Origin: Basidiobolus meristosporus CBS 931.73
Taxonomy: Eukaryota; Basidiobolomycota; Basidiobolomycetes; Basidiobolales; Basidiobolaceae
Reading direction: 5' to 3'
Assembly (NCBI GenBank): GCA_002104905.1
Contig: MCFE01000115.1
Span: forward strand, 1-64,000
Length of the DNA stretch: 64,000 nucleotides
A program made the position numbers and the translations under genes. Below are positions 9,844 to 20,847 of this stretch, one piece after another. The number at the start of each line of letters is the position of its first letter. Position 1 is the stretch's first letter. Below the pieces are notes generated by a model. That model worked only from the letters and a program-made list of their open reading frames with translations. It was not told where the DNA came from and did no database searches.

Positions 9844-11235
9844 ATGGTGTGGTTGAAATTGGTCATGAGAACGAACACATCACCCAACTCTGCCACACTT
9901 AGTGAGAGGCCTCGCCAAACTAACGAGTTCAGCAATCCAGAAGAGTTCAAAACCCCACCACTCTCTTCCCTGATAGTAATCCTCGTCTGTAACTTCCTCT
10001 TCAACGTCTCTTTCTATATTATAGTGCCTACTGTCACCGGTTATGCCGACTCACTAAAAGCTGATGCTATCTTCGGAGGCCTAGCAATTGGGTGTGTCAC
10101 CTTTGCTTCCATGCTAACCTTAGTGCCCATCAGTCGGCTCTACCCACACCACTATCGCCCGCCACTAGATATCGCTTGTCTAACTCTATTCGTGGGCCAT
10201 GTTTTGTATGCTCTGGCCGACTATACGCAGTTCCTGTATCTGATACTAATAGGACGACTGGTGAACGGCATAGGGTTCACAGGCTGGATGTTCGTCAAAA
10301 AGTACGTCACCGATGGCAATTTGGTTGGTATTAGGCGGCGGACGCTGCTCAGCTCTTTTCTCGTGACCACCCAAGCTGTGGGGATGGTGGTGGGTCCTTT
10401 GCTGGGAGGATTTCTCTCCAGAATGCGCTGGAATTCCGAGGTCAATCCAACTGTCCAACGACTGTTCAATCAATACACAATGCCGGGATGGGTAATGGCG
10501 GTGGTGTGGCTGCTTTTTTGGATTGCCGTGCGCATCTTCTTCAAAGAGGCCCCTCCCCCGAGTTGCTCGATTGATATCGTGGAGAAGCAGAGCGTCGATA
10601 CGGAGAAAGAGGCTCGAGAGCTTTCGTTTACCACACAAAAGCCCAACAAGTATCAATACATGTGCGCTGCACTAATGTGCTTCTTGGCCACTACGGTGTT
10701 CTTGGAGCTTGGGGCTTGGGAATCGAATGTCCCACTGCTGGGCGGCGAGTACTTTAACTGGAACGAGTACAATAGCGGGGTCTTCATTGGCTTGATAGGA
10801 CTGGCTACGTTTCCGTTCGTTTTTCCTTTAAGCTTCCTGGCAAAGCGAGTCCAGGACAGGTTTACTTTAGTGGCCGGCATATGTATAGCTATGGCCGGGT
10901 TAATCCCACAGCTGGTCATTTTGTCAAAGGAAAGGCTGACTTTGGTTTCGTATTCGGCTTGCTGGTTTCTGGTCTGTTGGGGATTTAGCTTGATCAGCAC
11001 CATCACGCTCTCACTCCTCTCGAAAATCCTTCCTGACAAATACAACACCAGAACAAGCGTCATCATTCAATACGCAAACTATCTGGGTAGACTTACTGGA
11101 GCAGTGTGGGGCACCGCAGCAAACAAGGTAGTCGGTGGCATCATCACCATATATGCAGTGGAGATACTGTTCCCATGCATTGCATTGATTGCCATTGCCC
11201 TGCTGTGGCCGCACCTGAAAGCAAAGACCGGCTAG
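9844..11235 (+). CDS. MFS transporter of the CLN7/SPX-MFS-like group
   Basis: Intron-less gene of 463 residues encoding about twelve hydrophobic segments typical of the major facilitator superfamily. Examples are LIVILVCNFLFNVSFYIIV at residues ~45-63 and LIGRLVNGIGFTGWMF near 137. The second half starts after a charged loop at ~240-265. The motif-A loop is degenerate (SRLYPHHYRPPLD). The stretch QAVGMVVGPLLGGFL followed by LFNQYTMPGWVMAVVWLLFW resembles the lysosomal/vacuolar CLN7 (MFSD8) and plant SPX-MFS families. There is no SPX domain. The substrate is not inferable; a vacuolar or endosomal membrane location would fit the relatives. It converges on uS14m with 185 bp between stops. Confidence 0.85.
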   Translation: MVWLKLVMRTNTSPNSATLSERPRQTNEFSNPEEFKTPPLSSLIVILVCNFLFNVSFYIIVPTVTGYADSLKADAIFGGLAIGCVTFASMLTLVPISRLYPHHYRPPLDIACLTLFVGHVLYALADYTQFLYLILIGRLVNGIGFTGWMFVKKYVTDGNLVGIRRRTLLSSFLVTTQAVGMVVGPLLGGFLSRMRWNSEVNPTVQRLFNQYTMPGWVMAVVWLLFWIAVRIFFKEAPPPSCSIDIVEKQSVDTEKEARELSFTTQKPNKYQYMCAALMCFLATTVFLELGAWESNVPLLGGEYFNWNEYNSGVFIGLIGLATFPFVFPLSFLAKRVQDRFTLVAGICIAMAGLIPQLVILSKERLTLVSYSACWFLVCWGFSLISTITLSLLSKILPDKYNTRTSVIIQYANYLGRLTGAVWGTAANKVVGGIITIYAVEILFPCIALIAIALLWPHLKAKTG

Positions 11236-11420
11236 GAAAATACTGTCAATAAAATTTTGCTTGCATATCCTCGAAGTACGGTTGAAGTATCGTTCCTTTA
11301 TTCTATGGACAAAAGCATGCAAAGTTTGGTTTGGCCATTGGGTTGTTGTGAAAAATGAGATATGGAGGTTGTATAACACCAAGAAGCTGGCAACACACGT
11401 ATATGCATATGCATGTGCAT

Positions 11421-11723
11421 TTACCAAGTGCTCTTAATGACACCGGGGAGCTGTCCTCTGAGGGCTTGGAGTCTGAATTCGAAACGGCAGAGTCTGAAGT
11501 CACGGAATACACCACGGCCTCTGCCAGTTTCGAGACAGCGGTTCTTGATGTTGACTGATCTGGCCGCTCTAGGGAAATTATTCAATGCGAGTTGGGCCTG
11601 CATGCGAACTCGGGTAGGATAGGTTTCGTTCCGAACAATATAGCGATAGGCCTGTCTGGTGAGCTCGTTTTTGGCCATGCAGACTCTGGCTTGCATATCT
11701 CTGAGAATACGTCCTTGAGGCAT
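11421..11723 (-). CDS. MRP2: Mitochondrial small-subunit ribosomal protein uS14m
   Basis: Single exon of 100 residues matching the uS14 family in length. It starts MPQGRILRDMQARVCMAKNE and ends with the diagnostic block NRCLETGRGRGVFRDFRLCR followed by FEFRLQALRGQLPGV. The two Cys of the C-terminal block are not in the paired CxxC form of zinc-binding S14, as in mitochondrial and C-minus bacterial types. It is expected to sit in the mitoribosome 30S-like head. The short protein needs no long presequence. The assignment is by family pattern; cytosolic uS14 (S29) is much shorter and has CxxC pairs. Confidence 0.93.
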   Translation of the reverse strand: MPQGRILRDMQARVCMAKNELTRQAYRYIVRNETYPTRVRMQAQLALNNFPRAARSVNIKNRCLETGRGRGVFRDFRLCRFEFRLQALRGQLPGVIKSTW

Positions 11724-12460
11724 TTTGTATTATCCACTAATCTCCAGGAGAAGGTTGCTCTGTTCGAGTGGTTTTTCCTCTAAATGTGCCCACCTGCAAC
11801 ACTCTTGAAATCAAAAATTTTGAGGGCTGCCTCGGATCGCTTGAAAGGGCCCAGTATTTTAAGATTGATACGATGTTCGTTTAAATTAGCTCAACATCCG
11901 AATCATGCTAACCGCTCTCCAACCTGCCCCATTCGTCAGAGCCTCTAGATTCCAATTTTCCGGAATGATAAGTGCCCAGTGACACTTCCCATTATAGTGC
12001 TTATCTTATTAACATTCTACTACCCTCCCAACCTGGTCGAAACAAAACTCTCCGCCGCGTTACTTCCGCAACTAGGCTGATCTTTTCCTCGGAAGCATGT
12101 CAACACTTCCTCAGCGAAGCCAAGAAATGGTTGATTCTTTTCCCAATTCAAATCCAACCAAAATAATACTTGACACCGGCGAATGTAGCTATCATGACTC
12201 ACCAACTCTCATCTCGACACCTGGCTTGTAAAACCCTCCTACCTTTATGTGAGCATAGATTGCAAGGACTGACCAAACCACCTTGTAGGGATACTGATCA
12301 TGTTGACTGTATGAGCTCATTCGACTCTAGCGCTGTGGAGGATAATTTAACCGATGTAAAGTCAGATACAGACACCTTGTTATTTTCAGTGTGTTGAAGT
12401 TTTTCATTGCATTAGAACAGCTTATCCTCTGACGAAGAGAAATCCCATATTGAAAATGCA
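11724..12460 (+). other. Upstream region of the Kv channel; possible unresolved 5' exon
   Basis: Between the uS14m start and the first secure channel exon lies an acidic frame at 12170-12397 (ending ...LLFSVC). It could be an N-terminal exon joining at the acceptor near 12420, but the donor (GTGTTG) is poor. No tetramerisation (T1/BTB) domain is recognisable. I therefore leave it unassigned. Confidence 0.4.
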
Positions 12461-14603
12461 ATGTCACCATTTAGAGCGTGGTGCTACCGATTCTTTGTAA
12501 TAAGCGAGAATTGGCAAGTTAGTAGCAGGTTTCGTGACACCCGCGATGAACGTGAATACTTAACCCTCTCCAGGCTAGACTCTTTTATCTGGTCTCTCAC
12601 ATCCTACTGCTTCTCATGGTGATTTCCTTTTGCCTGGAAACCATCCCTTCTGTGTACCAGACTGAATCGAACGAGTGGATCATGTAAGCATGCATTTTCT
12701 TGTACTAGTTGGTTGGTTGATGGCTCAAACATTGCACCATTAGATTCTCCAAAACCCTGGATATTGCGCTTCTTGTCATCCTTTCATTGGAGTTTGTGGG
12801 AAAACTGTATGGGTGGCCAAAGCGATGGAGATTTTTTCTAAGTAGGCTCGGCGTTTTCAGTTCAATATATGGAAATTGGGCTAATTTGTAACCCACCATA
12901 GATTACAAGAATATACTTGACCTGCTCACCATCATCCCGTTCGTCATCGTGACATTTTTCGAATCAGTGGCTTCTTCGGTAGGTTAGCTTGGAATCTTGT
13001 AAACCTCTCTTGCAAACTAACCATATCAATAATTAGTACTTCTTCCGAGTTCTCCGTCTTTTAAAAGTGTTCACATTACTCAAGATCTTCCGGGTCAATC
13101 AATATTCCCCCGGCATCTATGTACTTACCTCGCATCTTTAAGTTGTTCAGCGCACGGATCTTTTAAACTCACACATGTTGACTAGGTCACCACTCACGCC
13201 ATCAAACGAAGCGTTATCCAGATATTGGTTGTCTCTCTGTACCTTATAGTGGCAATCTTGATCTCTTCCAGCTTGGTGTTTTTTGTGGAGCAAAGTGAAT
13301 ACGACAAAGCGAACCGAGTGTGGGTACGTGAAGTCAATGGCCAGCTGGAACCCAGGTAAGCGCACTCCTTACTAACCCAATTCGGACTCTACTAACCAAA
13401 TCAAAGCCCGTTTCAGTCGATTGTGCATGCATTCTACTGGTCAGTCGTCACTCTAACAACTACCGGTTATGGTAAGCATAGAAATCCCGTCGGTGAATGT
13501 CATCCACCATGCTTAACGACCTACCCAAGGCGATGTAGTTCCCGTCACCAACCTTGGCAAGATGATTGCAGGATTCACCATGATCTGTGGGGTTTTGGTA
13601 ACGAGTTCAAACCGCCACTGTTCACTGCCGTGTGCCTTCTAAGCCAACCATTATCTAGGTGATTGCCTTGCCAACATCCATCATAGGATCCAACCTGGTG
13701 TCTGAATGGGAAAATTACAACCGACTCAAATTCCAGGCAGAGTTCAAGCAGCTGAAAAGACAGACATCCCTGCGCTCACTGCGAGAGAAAAGGATCAAGG
13801 ACAAAGCTTTGCGCCACCAAAATCGACAAATGATGAATCTGATCTCGGAAATTCAGGAACGGCTTTATGATGTAGGTCAGAGGTCATCCTTCACAGCGGC
13901 TCCACCACTAACCACCCCTCAACCTAGGTTAATCCGCCTCACTATTACCTCAAATACAAACGCCTTGCTAACAAGTATCTCGATATGAAGCACAAAGTGG
14001 CCTTGCTTAGAGGCGGAAGTGGAGAGATACAGAAAAAATGCGCATCGGACTAGCGTTGTTGATCAACCAAATGAAGCCAATGTATCCAACTTCCTCCTAC
14101 CCTTCCGTAGATTTCGAACCGAGTCCAGCGTTCGAGTAGATAAGCTCAATGCACCTACCCCCCGCAGACGATCCATATTCCAAACATTCATCCCTAGTAG
14201 TGGTGCATCAGATGTCCCGGAAGCCAGTCGCAGAGAAAACTCTAGAAGAATGTCCACCAACACGTTCCCGGACGCTCAGGGAATCCCCATCACTTCTGAT
14301 ATCAATTCCTTGTCACAACCTCCTTCTGACAACCAAAACAGACATTTCCACCCACTGAAATGCTCCCAAACCGACCACTCGATTACCTACTCGCTCTCCA
14401 ATAACATCGCCCCGAAGCACATCGAGAAGAGCACCATTTCTTCGCCGTTTGCGCCCCGACTTTATTCGGACTATACCCCGTCGGATCGTCATTCTCAGCT
14501 GCTCAGCGACTCAACATTACTTCCTCCACCAGCTACCTCCGGTCCATCTGCCAGCTTAAACACAACGCACTCTGAACAACATAGGCTCTCCATCGACCCC
14601 TAA
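12461..14603 (+). CDS. Voltage-gated K+ channel (Shaker/Kv-like), apparent +1 frame change in tail
   Basis: Predicted plasma-membrane or vacuolar K+ channel subunit acting as a tetramer. Exons: 12461-12517, 12574-12683, 12744-12841, 12902-12978, 13037-13120, 13186-13355, 13407-13471, 13530-13597, 13659-13871 and 13928 onward; phases agree throughout. S1 is LFYLVSHILLLLMVISFCLE; S2 ends LVILSLEFVGKLYGW; S3 has NILDLLTIIPFVIV. S4 is YFFRVLRLLKVFTLLKIFRV, with R/K every third residue at 4, 7, 10, 16 and 19 and a Thr at 13. S5 follows, then the pore helix and filter VVTLTTTGYGDVVPVTN. S6 is MICGVLVIALPTSIIGSNL, with PTS in place of the usual PVP. A coiled basic tail follows. After CTT at 14006-14008 the frame must shift +1 (skipping base 14009) to continue as EAEVERYRKN and a 197-residue Ser-rich tail; without it translation stops about 17 codons on. 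Start is uncertain; no T1 domain seen. Confidence 0.88.
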
Positions 14604-14805
14604 TATCCCCGCCCCTTCTCCCCTCCACGCTATACTCTACAATCACTCACAAGAAACATCATCCACAGCAACATAGACGCCATAGAATATAGAGAACCAC
14701 CCTCGAGTAATCAATTTTTGAGAATCTTTTATTAATATTAAAAAAATGCTACGTAGAATTCCTCTATATATTCACAGTTCTAACGATGAAATGAGTTGGT
14801 GCCAC

Positions 14806-17800
14806 TTACAAGCCAAGTAATTTGAGTGCCAATGCTTCTTGATCTTCCAGAGTAGCTGGCTCCTCCACTTGCAAGATCTTTTGTCGTTTGGATGGTGGTC
14901 CGGAGCGTTCCAAGCTTCCCGTTCCCTTGGTGCCGCGTTTGTATGATTTACTGGGCTCCGGTTCGCTCTCGGATTCCTCGCTCTCCGACTGCTCTTCCTC
15001 GGAGCTCTCTTGCTCGTCATCGTCGTCCTCGGAGTCATCATCTGCACCACCGAGTGTGACGACGGCCCCTTCCGAGTCACTCTCCTCCTCCAGAGCTTTG
15101 GCCTTGAGCTTCTTCTCAAGCTTCTTGGCACGGCGTTTCTCACGCTCGTATTGTCTATCGGTGAGATCTGCCTCCTTCATGACCTCCAAGGTTTGGTTGA
15201 GGTACTCCTTCTGTTTCTCCTTCACGTCGCCATCCTTCATGAAGCTGTCCAGTGATTCGAGTTCGTAGATAGGGTGGGCCTGTTGCATAGCAATGGGGTT
15301 TAGCGCGTGAAAAATGTTCCTGATGCTGACGGACACGTACCACTCCCTCGTCATCAAACACGAGTTTCTCGTTGTTGGGGGCATCTCTCAATGCCTTCTT
15401 CTTAAGCTTGAGCAGCTGCTTCTTACTAAGCTCCACAACGTTCTTAGGTGGCAACTAAATGAGCGGAAACCGTCGGTAAGTCGGGTGCGTTCTCTCAAGC
15501 AACCATGGAGTGAATAACTTACGCCAGGGGTAGATTCGAGATCATGATCCTTTCTTTTGAGGGTGATGAAGTCATCTTCTTCCGCGTCTTCCTCGTCTTC
15601 ATTGTCATCTTCGATGAGTTTGGTGTAATGCTCCGAAAGGATGTTTTGGTTCTTTCGGTTGAACATCTTCTCAACCTTGGTAACTGGTTTGGCGGGCTAG
15701 ATTATTATCAAAACGGTAAGCTTCCTTCTCTTCAACTGAGGGCGATCTGTATATCAACTCACTTTCTCCTCCTCCTCCTCCTCCTCTTCTTCCTCGCTCT
15801 CTGACATGCCTTGAGGAGTGGTTGGCTTTTGACGAACCGCGTTCTTGGCGTCCGATTTCTATTCAAAGAACTTGTGTTTAGTCAAAGAGCACAGGTACTG
15901 CGCGCACATGTCGATTCTTACCTTGATAAACTTGATCTTGGGAGCACCTGGAAGTCCAAGAGAGGTGGCGAACTCCTCACCTGGGAGGCTGTTCACGTCA
16001 AAGATATCCTTGTTACGTTGAAGGTAAACAGATCTCATATACGAGACAAAGGCCTGTCGAACACAATGATTAGCTTGAACGGTTCCATCCGAAGGGGAAG
16101 AGGGGCCTGTGTACCTTTTGGGCAAGATATTTGATCTCGGGGTCTTGGAAACAGAATGATTGCAGCTGGTTGGCAACAGACACGGTTTTACTGGCCTTCA
16201 CCTTGATATTCTCGATGGGAACCTTTTTCTTCGTCAACGCTTCGATCATTCCCTTCTCTTCCGAAGGCAGCAAGAAAAGCAGTGCGTGACCAACGGAGTC
16301 GTATCTGGCAGTTCGGCCTACACGATGGATATAGGTCTCCGCATCTTCTGGACAGTCGACCTGAATAACCCAATCAACCGCAGGGAAATCGAGACCACGC
16401 GCAGCAATATCGGTGGCGAACAAGAAGGCAGACTTCATGGTACTGAACTTGTTGAAGATCTCCACTCTCTTGGTCTGCTTCTGCTTTCCATGGAGATGCA
16501 TGAGGGGAACACCAGGGTGCATCTTACAGAAGGTCTCAAAGGCAAATCGCACCTAAAGCAAAGAGAAAATAAGGATGCGTTCGAGGAATGCTACTGCTTA
16601 GTGGAACTTACTTGTTTACAACTAGAGAGGAACACAAGCGCCTTGGCCTGAAGATGCGACTTGATAAATGAAAAGAGGATATCCAACTTCTGAGGAAGCT
16701 CGCAGACAAGGTAATGCTGCTGGAGCTTCTGGGGAGTACTGTGCTCCGACTTCTCATGGACAGCCACATACTCCGGGTCCTATAGGGGTAAAAATTAGCC
16801 GCCGCATCGCAACAGCACCCTGGGGCTACTCATACCTTCAGACTGAGTCTAGCTAAGTCCCGGACTGATTTGGTTTGTGTTGCCGAGAAGAGAAGGGTTT
16901 GACGCTCCTTAGGAAGGTTGTCGATAATTGCATTCAAAGTCTTCTCGAAACCCATATCCAAAATACGATCGGCCTCGTCGAGAACTGTCACGCGCGATGA
17001 CCATTAGTTTAGCTCGTGCTGAGAAACGGGTGTGCAAACACCTACCAAGAACCTGAAGATTGTCACAGTCGAAGCCAGGCGTTTGATCCATGTGTTGCAA
17101 CAATCTACCGGGTGTGCAAACCAATATGTTCATTCTGTTGACTCTCTCTTGTTCCACGGTAAGATCCTTTCCACCGATGATAAGACCTGCAGAGAATGAG
17201 TGCTCCTTGCCAATCTTGCAAAGAACTTGGAAAATTTGAACTGCCTAAGGAGGTTCAACAAGGTCAACAAACGCTCTCGTGTATGGAAACTACCCTACCC
17301 ACCAATTCACGTGTAGGTGAGATCACCAAGGCACCAAGGCCATCGAACTGGCTCCACTTCTGTCTATAGAGGTTTTCGAGCAAGGGGACCAAGAAAGATA
17401 GAGTTTTTCCTGAGCCGGTCTTGGCGGCACCCAGAACATCTTTGCCACTTAAAGCAAGTGGGATCGCTTTTCTTTGAATGTCAGTTAGCTCGAGGAAATT
17501 TCCCTTCATTAAACCTGGAATTGCACGTGGGTTAATAGGTCGCCGAGAAACGGTCAGCCTTCATGACAAAAACACCCTACCATCTCTGGTCTTATTTGAA
17601 ATGGGTAAATCGGAGAACTTCTTGACATTCGCAAGATCCAACTACAACCCAAGTAAAGGACCCGGTCAATTCACTGCAAACCTCGAACAACGAATCTACC
17701 GAAAAGGGGAATTACCGAAACTCTGGTCCTGTCCTCGAGCTCCTTTATCTCCTCAAGCTCTGTTTGGCGCTTCTGCTTACGACGGTTAACGGTCTTAGGC

Positions 17801-17832
17801 TTGGGCTGGTTTTTCTGGTTTTGTTTAGCCAT
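14806..17832 (-). CDS. DBP4: DEAD-box RNA helicase DBP4/HCA4 (DDX10)
   Basis: Nucleolar ATP-dependent RNA helicase needed for 18S rRNA processing in the small-subunit processome. The gene is split by many short introns, not all of which I fixed. It starts [18 protein letters not shown] at 17832 and ends [14 protein letters not shown]. Helicase motifs in order on the minus strand are: Q motif [14 protein letters not shown] (about 17.47 kb), Walker [10 protein letters not shown] (about 17.42 kb), [36 protein letters not shown] (about 16.96 kb), [17 protein letters not shown], and motif [14 protein letters not shown] (about 16.31 kb). The C-terminal third is the family's charged extension with a (Glu)10 tract encoded by GAG repeats near 15.78 kb, then [10 protein letters not shown]-like and [19 protein letters not shown] segments. 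The order and C-terminal extension distinguish DBP4 from other DEAD-box proteins. It converges on the Kv gene. Confidence 0.94.
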
Positions 17833-18202
17833 GGTATAACGAATAGCTGCACGAGAACCGCTCTACGCTGGTAAAGTAATCCACCTTTCGCAACGATGTG
17901 ACCATTCTTTCATATCGGAACTTTTTTTTTATTTCCATCTCCACTTAATCACACTGCACATCTTGATTTTTTTTCTTTTTGCTAACTACGGTCGATCCAT
18001 ATTGAGCAAGCCAGGTGGGATACCTCAGGATTTTTTTGCATCCTTTCGCTGAAGAGGAGATCGGGAGACAAACATGATTGGTGAGATTCAATGCTATGGG
18101 TTTAATGCTGAATGATATCGATTTATTCTAAATTGAACTTTCAAATTTAAACGTGGTTCTGATTAAATGCAAACATGTGGGAGGTGAACAGTGTCAAGCG
18201 AT

Positions 18203-19828
18203 TTAGCAGTGAATGGCTTGACCGTGGGCGGCCATACAAGCTTCCTTGAAAGCCTCACTCAAGGTGGGGTGAGCATGGCAGGTACGGGCAACATCCTCAG
18301 AGGAGGCTCCGTACTCCATGGCGAGAACGGCCTCGGAGATCATTTCTCCTGCGTTGGGGCCAATGATGTGGGCACCAAGGATGCGGTCGGTGTTGGCATC
18401 AGTGAGGATCTTGATCATACCCTCGGAATCATCGTTGGTCTTGGCACGGGAGTTGGCAGAGAAGGGGAAGGATCCGATCTTGTAGGTGACACCTTCCTTC
18501 TTCAATTGGTCCTCAGTCTTACCGCACCAGGCAACTTCGGGGTGGGTGTAGATGACGGATGGGATGACATCGTAGTTGACGTGGCCGTGACCACCAGCAA
18601 TGTACTCAACGGCAGCAATACCTTCCTCTTCGGCCTTGTGGGCCAACATGGCACCGTAGGTGACATCACCAATGCACTTGATGTGGGGATGGTTGGTCTT
18701 GAATTCGGAGTCGATCTTGACACGGCCTCTCTCGTCAACCTCGACACCAACGTTCTCCAAACCCAATCCCTCGGTGTAGGGGCGACGACCGATGGAGAGG
18801 AGGACAACGTCAGCCTCAAGAGACTCGCTCTTGCCACCTTGGGCAGCCTCGACGTTGACGACGACCTTGCCGTCCTTCTTCTCGGCGTTGATGACCTTGG
18901 TGTTGAGCTTGAACTTGAAGCCCTGCTTGCTCAAGGTCTTCTGGAAAGACTTGGCCAACTCGGAATCCATGCCACCACCGATGGCACCCATGTACTCAAC
19001 AACAGTGACCTCGGCACCAAGACGGCTCCAGACGGAACCCATCTCGAGACCAATGACACCGCCACCAATGACAATCATCTTTCCGGGAACCTTGTCCAAT
19101 GAGAGGGCTCCGGTGGAGGTGACAATTTGCTTCTCATCAACCTCAACACCAGGGAAGGGAGAGGGCTCGGATCCGGTGGCGATGATGATGTTCTTGGCAC
19201 GGAGCTTCTCGACCTTTCCGTCCAAAGTTTGAACCTCAATGTCGTTGGGGCCGGTGAATTTGCCGGTTCCCTTGACGTAGTCGACCTTGTTCTTCTTGAA
19301 CAAGAACTCGATACCCTTGGTCAAGCCAGTGACCGACTTGGCCTTGGCCTTCATCAAGGTATCCAAGTTCAACTTGACACCCTCTACCTCGATACCACGC
19401 TTCTTGAGGTCGTGCTTGGTCTGGTGGTAGATGTGGGAGTTGTTCAACAAGGCCTTGGAGGGGATACAACCAACGTTCAAACAGGTACCACCCAAAGAAC
19501 CACGCTTCTCGATGCAAGCGGTCTTCAAACCCAATTGGGCAGCCTTGATGGCAGCGACGTAGCCACCTGGTCCACCACCAATGACAACGACATCATGCTC
19601 CTCTGTGGCAATATTTAGTATTTAGAGTCGACTCGCTGGCGCAGGAAGGCTCAACTAACCTTGGGTGCTGTAGAAACGACGGAAGGAGCCCAACGCAACG
19701 GGGGGTCTGATGGAAGCATAGCGAGCTTGAACCTAGGAAACAGTGGTCAACGGGGCCATCCTTTATTACACAGAGCACCGAACACTTACAGCGACGGAGG
19801 CGCTCTTGTTAGCAACAAGTTTGAACAT
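18203..19828 (-). CDS. LPD1: Dihydrolipoamide dehydrogenase (E3), mitochondrial
   Basis: FAD enzyme that reoxidises dihydrolipoamide with NAD+ in the pyruvate, 2-oxoglutarate and branched-chain dehydrogenase complexes and the glycine system of the matrix. Three exons (19790-19828, 19660-19732, 18203-19602) join in frame to 503 residues, the normal length. The N-terminus [20 protein letters not shown] is a basic, acid-free presequence extending to about residue 35. Then come the FAD motif [20 protein letters not shown], the redox disulfide [16 protein letters not shown], the NAD motif [16 protein letters not shown], the second FAD-binding motif [20 protein letters not shown], and the C-terminal catalytic [14 protein letters not shown]. 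The gene is divergent from PDH E1-alpha, another subunit of the same complex, across 1.0 kb. Confidence 0.97.
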
Positions 19829-20050
19829 TTCGAGAATGGAGAAAGGAACAGCTGTACGAATTGGGGTAAGAAACCAAGCAGATTTTTATTAGAGCCCACT
19901 GAGAATGCGGGTTGGATGGCGCGGTGCCAATTCCATCTGTTGTACGAGATCCCCAAAAACAAATGAACAAATCAGAGATTAGATTAGGCCAACGTCGATT
20001 GAGGCGTAGGAAGGGCCTTCCGATTTATTCTCTTGCAAGTTCGAGCGGCA

Positions 20051-20148
20051 GGTTGTCGCTGAGTGATTATCACTGCTCGGCCAAGATCTTCACCTTGGGC
20101 CTGCTCACGTCAGAACAAGGGAGGGTTCGATCCCGGTCGCCCCAAAAT
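20051..20148 (+). other. tRNA-like segment with A/B-box resemblance (pseudo-tRNA or SINE remnant)
   Basis: A good B box (GGTTCGATCCC at 20124-20134) follows a loose A-box/D-arm match (GAGTGATTATCACT at 20061-20074) at plausible spacing. Between them is a hairpin with stems CCAAG and CTTGG around a loop containing TTC. The acceptor-like CGCCCC lacks a good partner and the T stem does not pair fully, so this is not a functional tRNA. A tRNA-Glu-derived pseudogene or SINE head is possible. Confidence 0.35.
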
Positions 20149-20193
20149 TCTTTTCCTCGCCTTCTCTAAATACGGAGTGGCTTGTCAGGGTTA

Positions 20194-20227
20194 GGGGAGG
20201 GCTCAGGTACGGGGAGGGCTCAGGTAC
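20194..20227 (+). repeat. 17-bp unit repeated twice in tandem
   Basis: GGGGAGGGCTCAGGTAC is repeated exactly at 20194-20210 and 20211-20227, within the divergent PDH intergenic region and directly after the telobox-like GGGTTAGGGG. It could be a duplicated factor-binding site. Confidence 0.85.
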
Positions 20228-20847
20228 GGGCCAGGGCTAAAGTTGGCATGGTGCTAACTCCATGGCTGGTAGCTTGGGTTAGGGTTGGCAAGCCCATCGA
20301 TAATCCAATAGATGGATAATCAAGTGACCAGCATCTTATATCTCGCCACATCTTTGGCCTATATACGGCGAGGGTTGCTTACAGATGAATTTGAAACCAG
20401 TCTTTATATTGGTTGCTATTCCAACTCCTACTGATTATTGGTGCAACCTGTGGCTTGTCAGGCATAGATTGCAGCCATGGATGGGGGTAGCGGTTCAGAT
20501 AGATTAGGTCAGTACGACATGCGAGCACTAATAAGAATAACACAAGATTAACTCTGAAGATAATTTTCTTGTTACGCTGGTTACTTTTTGCACCGGTCGC
20601 CCCAAAATCTCACGCGATTAGCTTGCAACGTCCGATTCCCAACCCCGGGTTCACTCTGCCCGTTTTGGTCAAGATGAGGCATGTCCTAGCCCCAGAAATA
20701 CAAAGAAAAAGACTAGATAAACCAACCTCCGTCAAATCGAAAACGTTGCGTTCGTTTTCTTTTTAACGTCTCTCCTATCGTACCTTGGGCGTCAGTAAAT
20801 AATTCCTGATCCACACAGCAAACCTTTCCTTCCATTCTAATCAAACC

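Larger units (their letters stand above)
19829..20847. promoter_or_regulatory. Shared divergent promoter region of E3 and PDH E1-alpha
   Basis: The 1,019 bp between the two start codons must serve two subunits of one enzyme complex. It contains telobox-like GGGTTAGGGG (20188-20197) and GGGTTAGGGTT (20276-20286), a 17-bp tandem duplication, a CCAAT at about 20305, a tRNA-like segment and a 16-bp string occurring twice. Co-regulation from this region is an inference from layout. Confidence 0.6.

Noticed and set aside
18191-19618. Long plus-strand frames (up to 303 codons) opposite E3
   Set aside because: Antisense shadows of the strongly codon-biased dihydrolipoamide dehydrogenase exon; no independent motifs.
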